Of a DNA stretch of 64,000 nt, positions 10,793 through 18,464 are shown piece by piece. Position 1 is the first letter of the stretch. The number at the start of each line of letters is the position of its first letter. A program made the translations under genes and the position numbers. The DNA comes from Dietzia sp. ANT_WB102 (GTDB lineage Bacteria > Actinomycetota > Actinomycetes > Mycobacteriales > Mycobacteriaceae). The notes under the pieces are model-generated. The model ran no database searches. It saw only the letters and a list, made by a program, of their open reading frames with translations, and was not told where the DNA came from. The stretch lies in the NCBI RefSeq assembly GCF_008369165.1, contig NZ_VOBA01000001.1, forward strand, positions 1,481,630 to 1,545,629. Direction: 5' to 3'.

Positions 10793-11569
10793 ATGAGCAC
10801 GCCGTATGTCCTCGTCGAGCGCAGCAGCCCGATCGCTCGCGTCACCCTCGACCGACCCGAGCGCCGTAACCCGCTTTCGCTGCAGATGATGCGCGAGGCC
10901 ACCGCGGCGATCCGCGATCTCGGCAATGACCCCGACTGCAGCGTCGTGGTCCTCACCGGCTCCGGTCCCGCACTATCGGCCGGCCACGAGATCGGGGAGA
11001 TGGTCGACCGCACGCTCGAGCAGGAGCGCGAAGTGTTCACCACCTGCGTCGACCTCATGGAGAGCATCCAGGCGATCAGGCAGCCGGTCATCGCCGAGGT
11101 GCAGGGTCACGCGATAGCGGCCGGGTGCCAGCTCGTCGCCACCTGCGACCTGGCCGTGGCGGTCGACACCGCGCGCTTCGGGACCCCGGGCGTGAAGATC
11201 GGACTGTTCTGTTCGACCCCCATGGTGGCGGTCTCCCGCACTATCGGTCGCAAGCGCGCCATGCAGATGTTGCTGACCGGCGAGACGATCGACGCCGCCG
11301 TCGCCGTGGACTGGGGCCTGATCAACGAGGCGGTGCCCGCCGACCGGCTGCGGGCCCGGGTCGACGAGCTGGCACTGCAGATCGCCGACGCCAGTCCGCT
11401 GACGGTGGCGATCGGCAAGCAGGCCTTCTATCGGCAGATCGACCTGCCACAAGACGAGGCGTACCGCGAGATGGCCGAGACAATGGCCACCAACGCCGTC
11501 ACCTGCGACGCGCAGGAGGGCATGTCCGCGTTCCTGGAGAAGCGCACCCCGAAGTGGCGCGGGGAGTGA
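10793..11569 (+). CDS. Enoyl-CoA hydratase/isomerase family protein (ECHDC3-like)
   Basis: Predicted 258-aa crotonase-fold protein with an oxyanion-hole segment ALSAGHEI (residues about 60-67) and the second half HAIAAGCQLVATCDLAVA. The two glutamates that catalyse hydration in classical enoyl-CoA hydratases are not conserved: the GGGCE-type position reads AAGCQ (Gln113) and the PE position reads PG (Gly133). The TPGVKIGLFCSTP signature is that of the ECHDC3 subgroup. Acyl-CoA binding is therefore likely but hydratase activity doubtful. The ATG at 10793 has a CCGGAGG ribosome-binding site. Confidence 0.85.
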   Translation: MSTPYVLVERSSPIARVTLDRPERRNPLSLQMMREATAAIRDLGNDPDCSVVVLTGSGPALSAGHEIGEMVDRTLEQEREVFTTCVDLMESIQAIRQPVIAEVQGHAIAAGCQLVATCDLAVAVDTARFGTPGVKIGLFCSTPMVAVSRTIGRKRAMQMLLTGETIDAAVAVDWGLINEAVPADRLRARVDELALQIADASPLTVAIGKQAFYRQIDLPQDEAYREMAETMATNAVTCDAQEGMSAFLEKRTPKWRGE

Positions 11570-11620
11570 CCCGCCCGGGCTGGGGCAGACGCGTGGGTGC
11601 AGGCGGCGGATAGCGCCCAC

Positions 11621-11626
11621 TAGGAT
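11621..11626 (+). promoter_or_regulatory. Leaderless -10 element of the LMW phosphatase gene
   Basis: TAGGAT is followed by 7 nt and the ATG at 11634, the spacing expected when transcription starts at the start codon. Confidence 0.5.
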
Positions 11627-11633
11627 CGGCGAC

Positions 11634-12158
11634 ATGACGATCTCGGTGATGACGGTATGTACGGGCAACATGTGCCGCTCGCCGTTGGCCGAACGTCTCC
11701 TCGCCATACGCGCCGCGGCGGTCGGGCTGGACGTGGTGGTCGACTCTGCCGGGACGCGGGCGGCCAATGGCATGGAGATCCACCGCGAGACCCGGCGGGT
11801 GCTACGGGGCTACGGGGGGGACGGGGGCGGCTTCGCCTCGCGACTGCTCACCGCCCGGCTGCTGAGCGGACGCGACCTCGTGCTCACCGCGACGCGCGCA
11901 CATCGCGACGCCGTGCAGGAACTGGCGCCGATGCTCTGGAAGAAGACCTACACGATCCTCGAGGCAGCCCGCCTCGCAGATGCCGACGAGACCGTCACGG
12001 TGGAGGGTCTGGCTCGGGCGAGGTTGAGCATCACCACTGACGATCCCGCGCTCGACGTGGAGGATCCGATCGGTCGGGACCCCGAGGTGTTCGACCGGAC
12101 CGGAGCGCAGATCAGCGATGCGGTGGACTCCATCGTCCGCCTGTTGGGCCGCGGTTGA
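11634..12158 (+). CDS. Low molecular weight protein-tyrosine-phosphatase
   Basis: Predicted 174-aa cytoplasmic phosphatase. The P-loop CX5R is CTGNMCRS with Cys9 as nucleophile and Arg15 binding phosphate, and the general-acid Asp sits in the late EDPIG segment (around residue 143). From memory the closest well-known type is mycobacterial PtpA or Wzb-like phosphatases. The insert DGGGFASRLLTARLL and the basic LWKKTYTILE segment are ordinary for the family. No matching tyrosine kinase is nearby. The start is supported by a leaderless -10 at correct spacing. Confidence 0.88.
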   Translation: MTISVMTVCTGNMCRSPLAERLLAIRAAAVGLDVVVDSAGTRAANGMEIHRETRRVLRGYGGDGGGFASRLLTARLLSGRDLVLTATRAHRDAVQELAPMLWKKTYTILEAARLADADETVTVEGLARARLSITTDDPALDVEDPIGRDPEVFDRTGAQISDAVDSIVRLLGRG

Positions 12159-12219
12159 GCAGGTAGTCACGGCGTGGCCGAGCGGCCAGGGCTCTGCCGG
12201 GACCCGTGCACCAGAGGCG

Positions 12220-12381
12220 TCAGGGGTCCAGCGGTTTACGGCGATCCAGATCCCGTAGGAATTCCGGATCGTCGTCGGGGGCGATCACGCGCGGGGGAGC
12301 CGGTCGTGAGCCGGGCCCGAAGGCCCGCCACAGCAGGATCGCCACGGTCACCACTCCGATGAGTGCAAAGAGCCAGATCAC
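12220..12381 (-). CDS. Small single-pass membrane protein (53 aa)
   Basis: GTG 12381 to TGA gives a 53-residue protein: a hydrophobic helix from residue 2 to about 18 (IWLFALIGVVTVAILLW), then RAFGP, a Pro-rich linker and an acidic/basic tail with DDDPEFLRDLDRR. A near-perfect GGAAGGAGG ribosome-binding site lies 7 nt before the GTG. The gene diverges from the DUF4229 gene across 39 nt with a shared palindromic promoter. Small proteins with a DDDPEFL tail occur, as far as I recall, in related genera. Function unknown. Confidence 0.7.
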   Translation of the reverse strand: MIWLFALIGVVTVAILLWRAFGPGSRPAPPRVIAPDDDPEFLRDLDRRKPLDP

Positions 12382-12399
12382 TCGAACCTCCTTCCCACC

Positions 12400-12413
12400 A
12401 CGATACGTATCCT
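12400..12413. promoter_or_regulatory. Back-to-back divergent -10 elements
   Basis: On the plus strand TATCCT (12408-12413) lies 7 nt before ATG 12421, a leaderless arrangement. On the minus strand TATCGT (12405-12400) would start a short leader carrying the GGAAGGAGG site of the 53-aa gene. The two hexamers flank the palindrome GATACGTATC. Confidence 0.45.
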
Positions 12414-12420
12414 GGGGACC

Positions 12421-12783
12421 ATGAGCGAGCGAGACGAGTCAACACACCCCGCCGACGGGGCAGCCGACCCGGTGGCCACCCCGGCAAGCACCCCGGAGGT
12501 GTCCTCGCCTGGCGCGCGACTGGCCCGCAACATGGTCTTCTACACGATTGTCCGCCTCCTGCTAGTGGTTGCGTTGACCCTGCTCATCATCGGGGTCGGC
12601 AATCTAGCGGGGGTGCAGGTGCCCGTGCTGGTCGCTGCGATTATCGCCGTGCTGATCGCGCTGCCACTGTCGATGGTGCTGTTCAGCCGGATGCGAGCAG
12701 AGATCAACTCTGATATTGCTGCAGTCGACGCCGGGCGCCGCGAGAAGCGCGACGATCTCCGTCGGCGGATGAACGAGGCCTGA
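12421..12783 (+). CDS. DUF4229 family membrane protein
   Basis: Predicted 120-aa protein with a disordered polar N-terminus (about 32 residues), two transmembrane helices (around residues 40-60 and 66-84) joined by a very short turn, and a charged cytoplasmic C-terminus. This matches the DUF4229 family, which is frequent near menaquinone genes in this order. The start has a -10 at leaderless distance. Function unknown. Confidence 0.8.
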   Translation: MSERDESTHPADGAADPVATPASTPEVSSPGARLARNMVFYTIVRLLLVVALTLLIIGVGNLAGVQVPVLVAAIIAVLIALPLSMVLFSRMRAEINSDIAAVDAGRREKRDDLRRRMNEA

Positions 12784-12790
12784 GACGACC

Positions 12791-12806
12791 GACCGCCCGG
12801 GCGGTC
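12791..12806. terminator. Perfect palindrome between convergent genes
   Basis: GACCGCCCGGGCGGTC is a perfect 16-bp palindrome just after the DUF4229 stop and touching the stop of the convergent lipoprotein gene. With no loop it is a poor hairpin unless inner pairs open, so the terminator role is only plausible. Confidence 0.3.
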
Positions 12807-13674
12807 AGTTCTGCGGGCCGCCCGGCCAGAACGACCCCGGCCAGCGGAACGCGGGGAACCTGACGGAGGCCTCGCCCCCGATAGGGGCCTCCGGTCCTGC
12901 AGTTCCCAACCCGGCGGACGGACTGGTGGACAGCACTGATGTCAGCGGACCCGGCTGCTGGACCTGCGGCGCCTCGGTGACCGTAGGTACCGCGGTTGGT
13001 TCGGACGATTCGGGCCCCGCGGGGCCGTCGTCGCCGGGCGCCGTGGCGCCGGGGGTCGTCGTCCCCGGGGTGGTGGCTCCGGGGGTAGTCGTGCCGGGGG
13101 TGGTCGGCTCGGTTCCGCCGGGGCTCGTGACCGGCGGCGTGGTGGGTGAGGCCTCATCCGGCGAGGTCACCGGGGTGACCGGGTTCTCCGTGCCAGGGGC
13201 AGAGGTCTCTGGATCGTCCGGCTGCGCGGTCGATTCTCCCTCGTCGAGCATGTCGCGGTCATCGTCGAACCCGATGTCGGTCCGCGGCTGGGCCGGCGTC
13301 CACTTCTCGCTCGTGGTTCCGCCGGGCGTGACGGTGCTGGGCGGCGCGTAGGTTCCGGCCTCCTCGTCGGGCACGTACAGCGCCCCGGGGGCCGGTTGGA
13401 CGCCGATGTAGTACCTGCTCAGGCAGTGATCGGTGACGTTCCGCGACCCATCGGTGAAGATGGTCAGGCCCGGGGTCCCCCCGTCGGCCTCGGTTGCACA
13501 ACGTGCGATGAACCGCCCGGGTTGCTCGTCACGTTCCGTGGTGGCGGCCGGTGACGCAATCTCCGACGCCGTAACAGAGAGCGGCGCCTCGGAGAGCACC
13601 TGTGGGTCCGGCTGCGCGCACGACGCGGCCACCAGCGCTGTTGCGCTGACGGCAAAGAGAACCCGATTTCGCAT
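12805..13674 (-). CDS. Pro/Thr-rich secreted lipoprotein, hypothetical
   Basis: Predicted 289-aa exported protein. The N-terminus has Arg residues, a hydrophobic core and a lipobox-like VAASC with Cys19, so lipidation is likely although the -3 position is Ala. Residues about 50-115 form the only folded-looking part, with two cysteines (RCATE and DHCLSRYY) that could pair. Residues about 150-230 are low complexity with TTPGA/TTPGT pentapeptides. The C-terminus ends in a hydrophobic FPAFRWPGSFWPGGPQN. It stands 94 nt upstream of the ABC exporter stop on the same strand order. No known family recognised. Confidence 0.65.
   Translation of the reverse strand: MRNRVLFAVSATALVAASCAQPDPQVLSEAPLSVTASEIASPAATTERDEQPGRFIARCATEADGGTPGLTIFTDGSRNVTDHCLSRYYIGVQPAPGALYVPDEEAGTYAPPSTVTPGGTTSEKWTPAQPRTDIGFDDDRDMLDEGESTAQPDDPETSAPGTENPVTPVTSPDEASPTTPPVTSPGGTEPTTPGTTTPGATTPGTTTPGATAPGDDGPAGPESSEPTAVPTVTEAPQVQQPGPLTSVLSTSPSAGLGTAGPEAPIGGEASVRFPAFRWPGSFWPGGPQN
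13046..13105. repeat. 15-bp tandem repeat coding for TTPG(A/T) pentapeptides
   Basis: Four 15-bp units with a CCGGGGGT-type core are adjacent and in frame, encoding alternating TTPGA/TTPGT pentapeptides in the minus-strand lipoprotein. Such arrays can vary in length between strains. Confidence 0.75.
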
Positions 13675-13768
13675 AACGATAGTGTCTCAGTTCTGTCAAA
13701 GGATGGCTACCGGTCGGGCGGAGTTTAAGCATTCTCACGAGCGGACGACGGCTCGAGGGCGGACTGTG

Positions 13769-16372
13769 TCACCCCGTGCCGACACGGGATCGGACTGCGC
13801 CGAGAGCGGCGACCGCAGCGGCGACGACCGCCGCGAGAACACCTCCGACCCCCACCTTCACCAGATCGACGACTGGCACGCCCTCGTTACCGATCCCGGT
13901 GAGGCCGCTGAACACACCGCTGCCCAGCCCTGTTCCGGCCCCGGCCAGGGCGGTCGCTCCGGCCGTACCGAAGGCCGCCCCCAAGGCCACGCCGAGGGCC
14001 GCGGCGCAGGCCGCCACCAGCAAGGTCTCAAGGACGAGCATGAGCCACACACCAGTACGAGTGACGCCCACTCCGCGGAGCAGTGCAATCTCCCGAGTCC
14101 GTTCGCGAACCGCCAGAGTGAGTGTGTTGGCGACCCCCACCAGCGCGAGCGCGACCGCCACCGCGAGTAGGAGTGAGCTGGAGGTGAGCACGGTCCGGAC
14201 CGAGGTGGCGATCTGTTCGCGGGAGGCGAAGCTCTCAGTCACCGCCAGGTCGGGGGCGGCCTCGACCACGGCGGAGCGCACGCCCTGCAGCGCCGCCTCG
14301 AGTTGCTCGTGGTCCAGGGAATCGTCCATGCGCAGCCACATCTCGGTGCGGGGTACGAACCGGGCAGGCAACTCTACCTCATCTGGCCACGGCGAACCGT
14401 CCGGCAACTGTGCCACGGGCCAAGCGGGCACGCTTCCGGGTGCGGCCAGCGCCCACTGGTCGCTGGTCCGACGCACTACCAAGTCGCGGGCGTCGTCGTC
14501 GGAGAAGAAAGTGAACCGGACGGTGTCGCCGTCGCGGGCTCGGGCGGCGACAGGGGAGGACTCGGGGAGCACTATCTCCCCGGGGCCTGGCAGGACGACC
14601 TCGCGGCGCATCACGTTGCCGATCCGCTCCGGCTCGGCCACCCGCAGGACCGTTCGTTTGCCCTGCGGATCTTCGGCATACATGTCCGTCACGACCGATG
14701 ACTCAATTACGCCTGGCAGCTCCGCCAACGTCCTCGGTAGGTTCTCGGGCAGAAGGTCGCCGCCGGGGGCGGTGACAGCGATGTCCAGCGGGACCCTGTC
14801 GACGAGCCGCGCCTGGATCGCCGGTCCCAGCAGGGCGATCCCGGTCACCATCGTCGAGGTCAGCGTCACGCCCACCACCACGGCCGCCGAGGTGGCGGCG
14901 GTGCGCCGCGGGCTACGCGCCGTGTTCCGCGCGCCGATCAGACCGACCGGACCGAGCAACACTCCCACGACACTGCCGAGCGCCCCGAGCAGGGTCGGCA
15001 GGGCCCCAGCAGCCACGGCCAGCACCCCCAAGAAGGCGAGGACGCCCCACGCTCCGGCCTCGACGACGTCACGCGCAGCCACCGCCGCGGACATGGAATG
15101 CCAGCCGAACATCGCCACCGCGCCGCCCACCGCGACCATCGCGAGTCGCAGCCACCACGGGTCGGGCCGCACATCCGCCGGGCGCAACGCCGCCAGTGGA
15201 CTGCCGGAGGTGGCCCGCCACAGCGAGGGAATGGCGGTGGCGAGAGTGACTCCGACACCCACCGCGGCGGCGAGGAGGAAGGCGGAGCCGGGGACGCTCA
15301 CCTCCTGCAGGGGGATCGTCACACCGAGTCTGGGTGCCTCCTGGGCCGCCAGCGAGACTGCAGCGCGGCCCAGTATCAAACCGACCGCGGTGGCCAGTGT
15401 GCCCACGAGCAGGGCCTCGGCCATTCCGGATAGTCGCAGCTGCAGCCGTGAGGCGCCCAGGCAGCGCAGCAGTGCGGTCTCCCGTACGCGAGCGGCGAAC
15501 ACCACCGCGAAGGTCGTACCAATCACCAGGGCGGCCACCGCCACTGCCAATATCGTGAACGCCAGCAGCGCCCGGCTGTAGACGTCGCGGCTGCCGATGA
15601 ACGCCTCCGCGAGCGCGTCAGCCTCCGCCGCACCCGTGGAAACCTCGACTGCGGACGTGCCGGGGATTCCGCCCAGGCGTTGCTCGATCTCCGCCGCCAA
15701 CGCCTCGTCCGGCACGGTGCCGTCCCCGGCCACCCTGATGTCCCCGGCCGCCCCGTTCGGCGCCCACTGCTGGACCTGCTCGTCGACGGTGTAGAGCGGG
15801 AACGACGACTTCATGTCCGGCTGCCCCGAGAGGTCGAACAGTCCCACCACCGTGACCACGGCGGGATCGCCCTCGCCGGTCGGCTGCACCTCGAACGTCG
15901 CGCCCAACGGAAGATCGGCGTCACTTCGGATCGCCACCTCTCCGGGAGTCGCGGGGACCCGCCCCTCGGACAACGGCTGCCAGCGCAGGCCCTCGTCGGA
16001 GGCGAGCGTCGTCGACGTCGTCACCTGTTGCGCGCGTCCCTCCACGCGGACCCGCACGTAGGTCTGCGCGTCCACGGTCGCGGCCCGCACGCCCGGGGTG
16101 GCGGCGATGGTCTCGAGGCCGAGCCGCTGGGCCTCGGCGGCCTCCTCGCGCGCGGCGTCGCTGCCGGCGGAGGTGCGGTCGCCGAGGTTCTGTACGAGCA
16201 CGTCGGTGTCGGCGTACCGCATACCGAAGGTCGCGTCAGCGCTGGCCGTCATGGTGCGCAGGACGCCCACCGAGGCCAGGACGAAACCGACCGCCACGGC
16301 GATCGCCAGGACGGTGCCCAGGTAGCGACCGGCGTGCGCGCGCAGCTGGCCCAGCACCAGGTGGGGGCTCAC
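13769..16372 (-). CDS. ABC transporter permease with two FtsX/MacB-type domains
   Basis: Predicted 867-aa membrane protein. A first transmembrane helix near residues 15-40 is followed by a large extracellular domain, then three helices (first FtsX domain), two more helices bridging to a second extracellular domain, and a final three-helix FtsX block ending at the C-terminus. This is the long 8-10 helix permease type that works with a LolD/MacB-like ATPase in extracytoplasmic work such as envelope lipoprotein or lipid handling. The GTG start overlaps the ATPase stop (GTGA). The open frame continues upstream only as an artefact across the ATPase gene. Confidence 0.88.
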   Translation of the reverse strand: MSPHLVLGQLRAHAGRYLGTVLAIAVAVGFVLASVGVLRTMTASADATFGMRYADTDVLVQNLGDRTSAGSDAAREEAAEAQRLGLETIAATPGVRAATVDAQTYVRVRVEGRAQQVTTSTTLASDEGLRWQPLSEGRVPATPGEVAIRSDADLPLGATFEVQPTGEGDPAVVTVVGLFDLSGQPDMKSSFPLYTVDEQVQQWAPNGAAGDIRVAGDGTVPDEALAAEIEQRLGGIPGTSAVEVSTGAAEADALAEAFIGSRDVYSRALLAFTILAVAVAALVIGTTFAVVFAARVRETALLRCLGASRLQLRLSGMAEALLVGTLATAVGLILGRAAVSLAAQEAPRLGVTIPLQEVSVPGSAFLLAAAVGVGVTLATAIPSLWRATSGSPLAALRPADVRPDPWWLRLAMVAVGGAVAMFGWHSMSAAVAARDVVEAGAWGVLAFLGVLAVAAGALPTLLGALGSVVGVLLGPVGLIGARNTARSPRRTAATSAAVVVGVTLTSTMVTGIALLGPAIQARLVDRVPLDIAVTAPGGDLLPENLPRTLAELPGVIESSVVTDMYAEDPQGKRTVLRVAEPERIGNVMRREVVLPGPGEIVLPESSPVAARARDGDTVRFTFFSDDDARDLVVRRTSDQWALAAPGSVPAWPVAQLPDGSPWPDEVELPARFVPRTEMWLRMDDSLDHEQLEAALQGVRSAVVEAAPDLAVTESFASREQIATSVRTVLTSSSLLLAVAVALALVGVANTLTLAVRERTREIALLRGVGVTRTGVWLMLVLETLLVAACAAALGVALGAAFGTAGATALAGAGTGLGSGVFSGLTGIGNEGVPVVDLVKVGVGGVLAAVVAAAVAALGAVRSRVGTG

Positions 16373-17124
16373 GTGGTGGCCGGCCGGCGGCCGGTGAGCG
16401 AGCGCATGGCGGCGTGGACGGCCTCGGGCGTGGGGGAGGTGACCTCGTCGGCGATCCGTCCGTCCGCCAGCACCAACACCGTGTCGGTATGCGCGGCGGC
16501 GTGGGCGTCGTGGGTGATCATGACGACCGTCTGGCCGGCCTCGCGGACGCACGCTCCGAGCAGTCCCAGTACGGTCTCGCCGGACTCGGAGTCGAGGTTG
16601 CCGGTCGGCTCGTCGGCGAACACCACGTCCGGCCGCGGCAACAGGGCTCGGGCGATGGCCACGCGCTGCTGCTGGCCACCGGACAGTTCGTGGGGGCGTC
16701 GCTTGAGCAGGTCCCCGATCCCAAGCTCGCCGACCAGGGAGTCGAGGCGCGCCCGATTCGGGCGGCGGAACGCCATCCGTACCGGCAGCACGATGTTCTC
16801 GCGGACCGAGAGCGCCGGGACGAGATTGAAGGACTGGAACACGAAACCCACGCGGGTGCGTCGAAGCCGGGTCCGCCCGGCGTCGCCCAGGCGGGTGATC
16901 TCGGTCGAGCCGATCGTCACCGTGCCGTGGTCGGGGGTGTCCAGTCCGGCCAGGCAGTGCATGAGGGTGGATTTGCCGCTGCCGGACGGACCCATTACCG
17001 CGGTCCAGCGCCCTTTGTCGATCGCCACGTCCACGCCATCTAGCGCGCGCACCTGCACGCGTCCGTGCGAGTAGGTCTTGCGTAGGTCGTGGGCCCGGAT
17101 CGCAATCTCGGGGGGTGGGGTCAC
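16369..17124 (-). CDS. ABC transporter ATP-binding protein (LolD/MacB-like)
   Basis: Predicted 251-aa ATPase partner of the following permease. Walker A GPSGSGKS is at residues 45-52, the Q-loop is in VFQSFNL, the signature is LSGGQQQR, Walker B is VVFADEPTG, and the switch His is in ITHDAHAA. It is translationally coupled to the permease through a 4-nt overlap. The GTG start at 17124 faces, at 158 nt, the start of the first secreted Ig-like protein. The intergenic region between them holds a 9-bp-phased GTGAC array that could control both. Confidence 0.9.
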   Translation of the reverse strand: MTPPPEIAIRAHDLRKTYSHGRVQVRALDGVDVAIDKGRWTAVMGPSGSGKSTLMHCLAGLDTPDHGTVTIGSTEITRLGDAGRTRLRRTRVGFVFQSFNLVPALSVRENIVLPVRMAFRRPNRARLDSLVGELGIGDLLKRRPHELSGGQQQRVAIARALLPRPDVVFADEPTGNLDSESGETVLGLLGACVREAGQTVVMITHDAHAAAHTDTVLVLADGRIADEVTSPTPEAVHAAMRSLTGRRPATT

Positions 17125-17193
17125 GGGGGTCCTTCCGTCGCGGCGTGGAGTCCGGAGGTGAGTGTAGGTTCCTCATCCGACACGGCACAGATC

Positions 17194-17235
17194 TGTGACT
17201 GGTGCGACTGGAGTGACGTATGGTGCATGTGTGAC
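17194..17235. promoter_or_regulatory. 9-bp-phased (T/A)GTGAC array (candidate response-regulator site)
   Basis: TGTGAC at 17194, TGCGAC at 17203, AGTGAC at 17212 and TGTGAC at 17230 start at exact multiples of 9 bp (the 17221 slot is degenerate). On the other strand these read GTCAC(A/T). Tandem hexamers with about one helical turn of spacing are typical of OmpR/PhoB-family regulators. The GTCACA core resembles direct repeats reported for mycobacterial MtrA. It lies between the divergent ABC exporter and the first Ig-like gene. Confidence 0.5.
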
Positions 17236-17282
17236 TGGGATGGACCCGGTCGTGCCCAGATCTCGGACGACAAGGTGACTTC

Positions 17283-18332
17283 ATGATCCAGCGACGCTCG
17301 CACCGCACCGCCCCCCGTTCCCGCTCGCTCGCCGTGGGGGGAGCCCTGGCCGCACTCGCCGTCGTCGGCGGCACCGTTGCGGCCGTCAACGCGCCCTCCG
17401 CACTCGACGCCGGCGATATCCGCCTGGCCCAGAACGCTGCCGATCAGGCCGGCCCGCAGGAGCTCCCGCTGGGCACCGCCATCAACCTCGACCTCGAACC
17501 CGTCGTCGCCCAGGCCGCTGGCGGCACCATCCCGGCCGGCACGACGGTGCAGGTGACCGGGCTGCCCGACGGCCTCACCCAGGACGGGTGGATCATCTCC
17601 GGCACACCCACCCGGGCCGGCGAGTACGAGGTACTCGTCACCGTCTCCAACTCGGGGGTCTCGCGGTCGGAGAAGGTCGCCATCACCGTCACCGACGGCG
17701 CGGTCGAACCGGAGGAAGCGACGACGAACCCCTCCGCCACTACCGCGAGCCCCTCTACCACCACGACGAACCCCACTACCGCCACGACGGCACAGTCCGA
17801 GCCCACGCTGTCTGCGAGGCCCGGCACCATGACGACCGAGGCTGACACCCTCGGAGCCGGCGAGGGTGTCGGAACCGAGGGCGGAGGCGCGACCGAAGAC
17901 GGCGCCGAGGTCGGCGCAACCCCGGACCTGTGTGCGGCCCTCGGGGACGGGCAGATGGACGGCGCCTCCCTGGCGCAGTTGTTGCCGATGCTGGTCGGCG
18001 GTGACGAGTCCGAGTCGTCGGGCCTCGCGATGGTCCTCATCAACACGGTCGTCAACCTGCTCCCCTCCGTGCTCGGGGAGGGGGGATCGGTCGAGGACCT
18101 CGGTTCGGCCGGCAAGCTCCTGTGCACGATCTCCCCGTCGCTGCTCGGTGGCCCGGCCGGAGGCGGCACCGCCGGCGGCGCCGCGACCACGGACAAGGGC
18201 ACCACGCCCGCGGCCCCGGGTGGGAACGCGACTGCCCCCGGCGGGGCGACCACGGGTGCAGCTGCTCTCGACGGCGGTCCCGCCGCCCTCCTGGGACTGC
18301 TCACGACGGGTGCAGGCAGCCTCGGTCAGTAG
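17283..18332 (+). CDS. Secreted protein: Ig-like domain plus two-cysteine module
   Basis: Predicted 349-aa exported protein. An Arg-rich N-terminus and hydrophobic core (residues about 17-35) form a signal peptide. Residues about 55-140 form a putative Ig-like (He_PIG type) domain with VTGLPDGLTQDG and ISGTPTRAGEYEV. A Thr/Ser/Pro linker follows. A second module is bounded by Cys in TPDLC and in KLLC with 63 residues between them. The tail is Gly/Ala/Thr-rich and ends GSLGQ. There is no sortase motif or lipobox. AAGGTGA precedes the ATG. It is the first of four tandem secreted proteins; the role is unknown, a structural envelope function being likely. Confidence 0.75.
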   Translation: MIQRRSHRTAPRSRSLAVGGALAALAVVGGTVAAVNAPSALDAGDIRLAQNAADQAGPQELPLGTAINLDLEPVVAQAAGGTIPAGTTVQVTGLPDGLTQDGWIISGTPTRAGEYEVLVTVSNSGVSRSEKVAITVTDGAVEPEEATTNPSATTASPSTTTTNPTTATTAQSEPTLSARPGTMTTEADTLGAGEGVGTEGGGATEDGAEVGATPDLCAALGDGQMDGASLAQLLPMLVGGDESESSGLAMVLINTVVNLLPSVLGEGGSVEDLGSAGKLLCTISPSLLGGPAGGGTAGGAATTDKGTTPAAPGGNATAPGGATTGAAALDGGPAALLGLLTTGAGSLGQ

Positions 18333-18464
18333 CCTCCGCGGTGTCCGGGGCAAGACGGCCCCGGGCGCGGGTCGCCGCGATAGAGTCCCCCTGTCGACGT
18401 CAGGCGGCCCGATGGGGCGGGTGGCTCGATCACGTCCGTCGCCGTCGAAGAGGGTTAACCACAC

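Noticed and set aside
13769-17389. One continuous 1206-aa minus-strand frame
   Set aside because: Its N-terminal third is the out-of-frame shadow of the ABC ATPase gene; the real permease starts at GTG 16372 by a GTGA overlap.
18346-18365. Terminator after the first Ig-like gene
   Set aside because: Only a 7-bp stem with no T run, inside the short gap to the next secreted gene; too weak to list.
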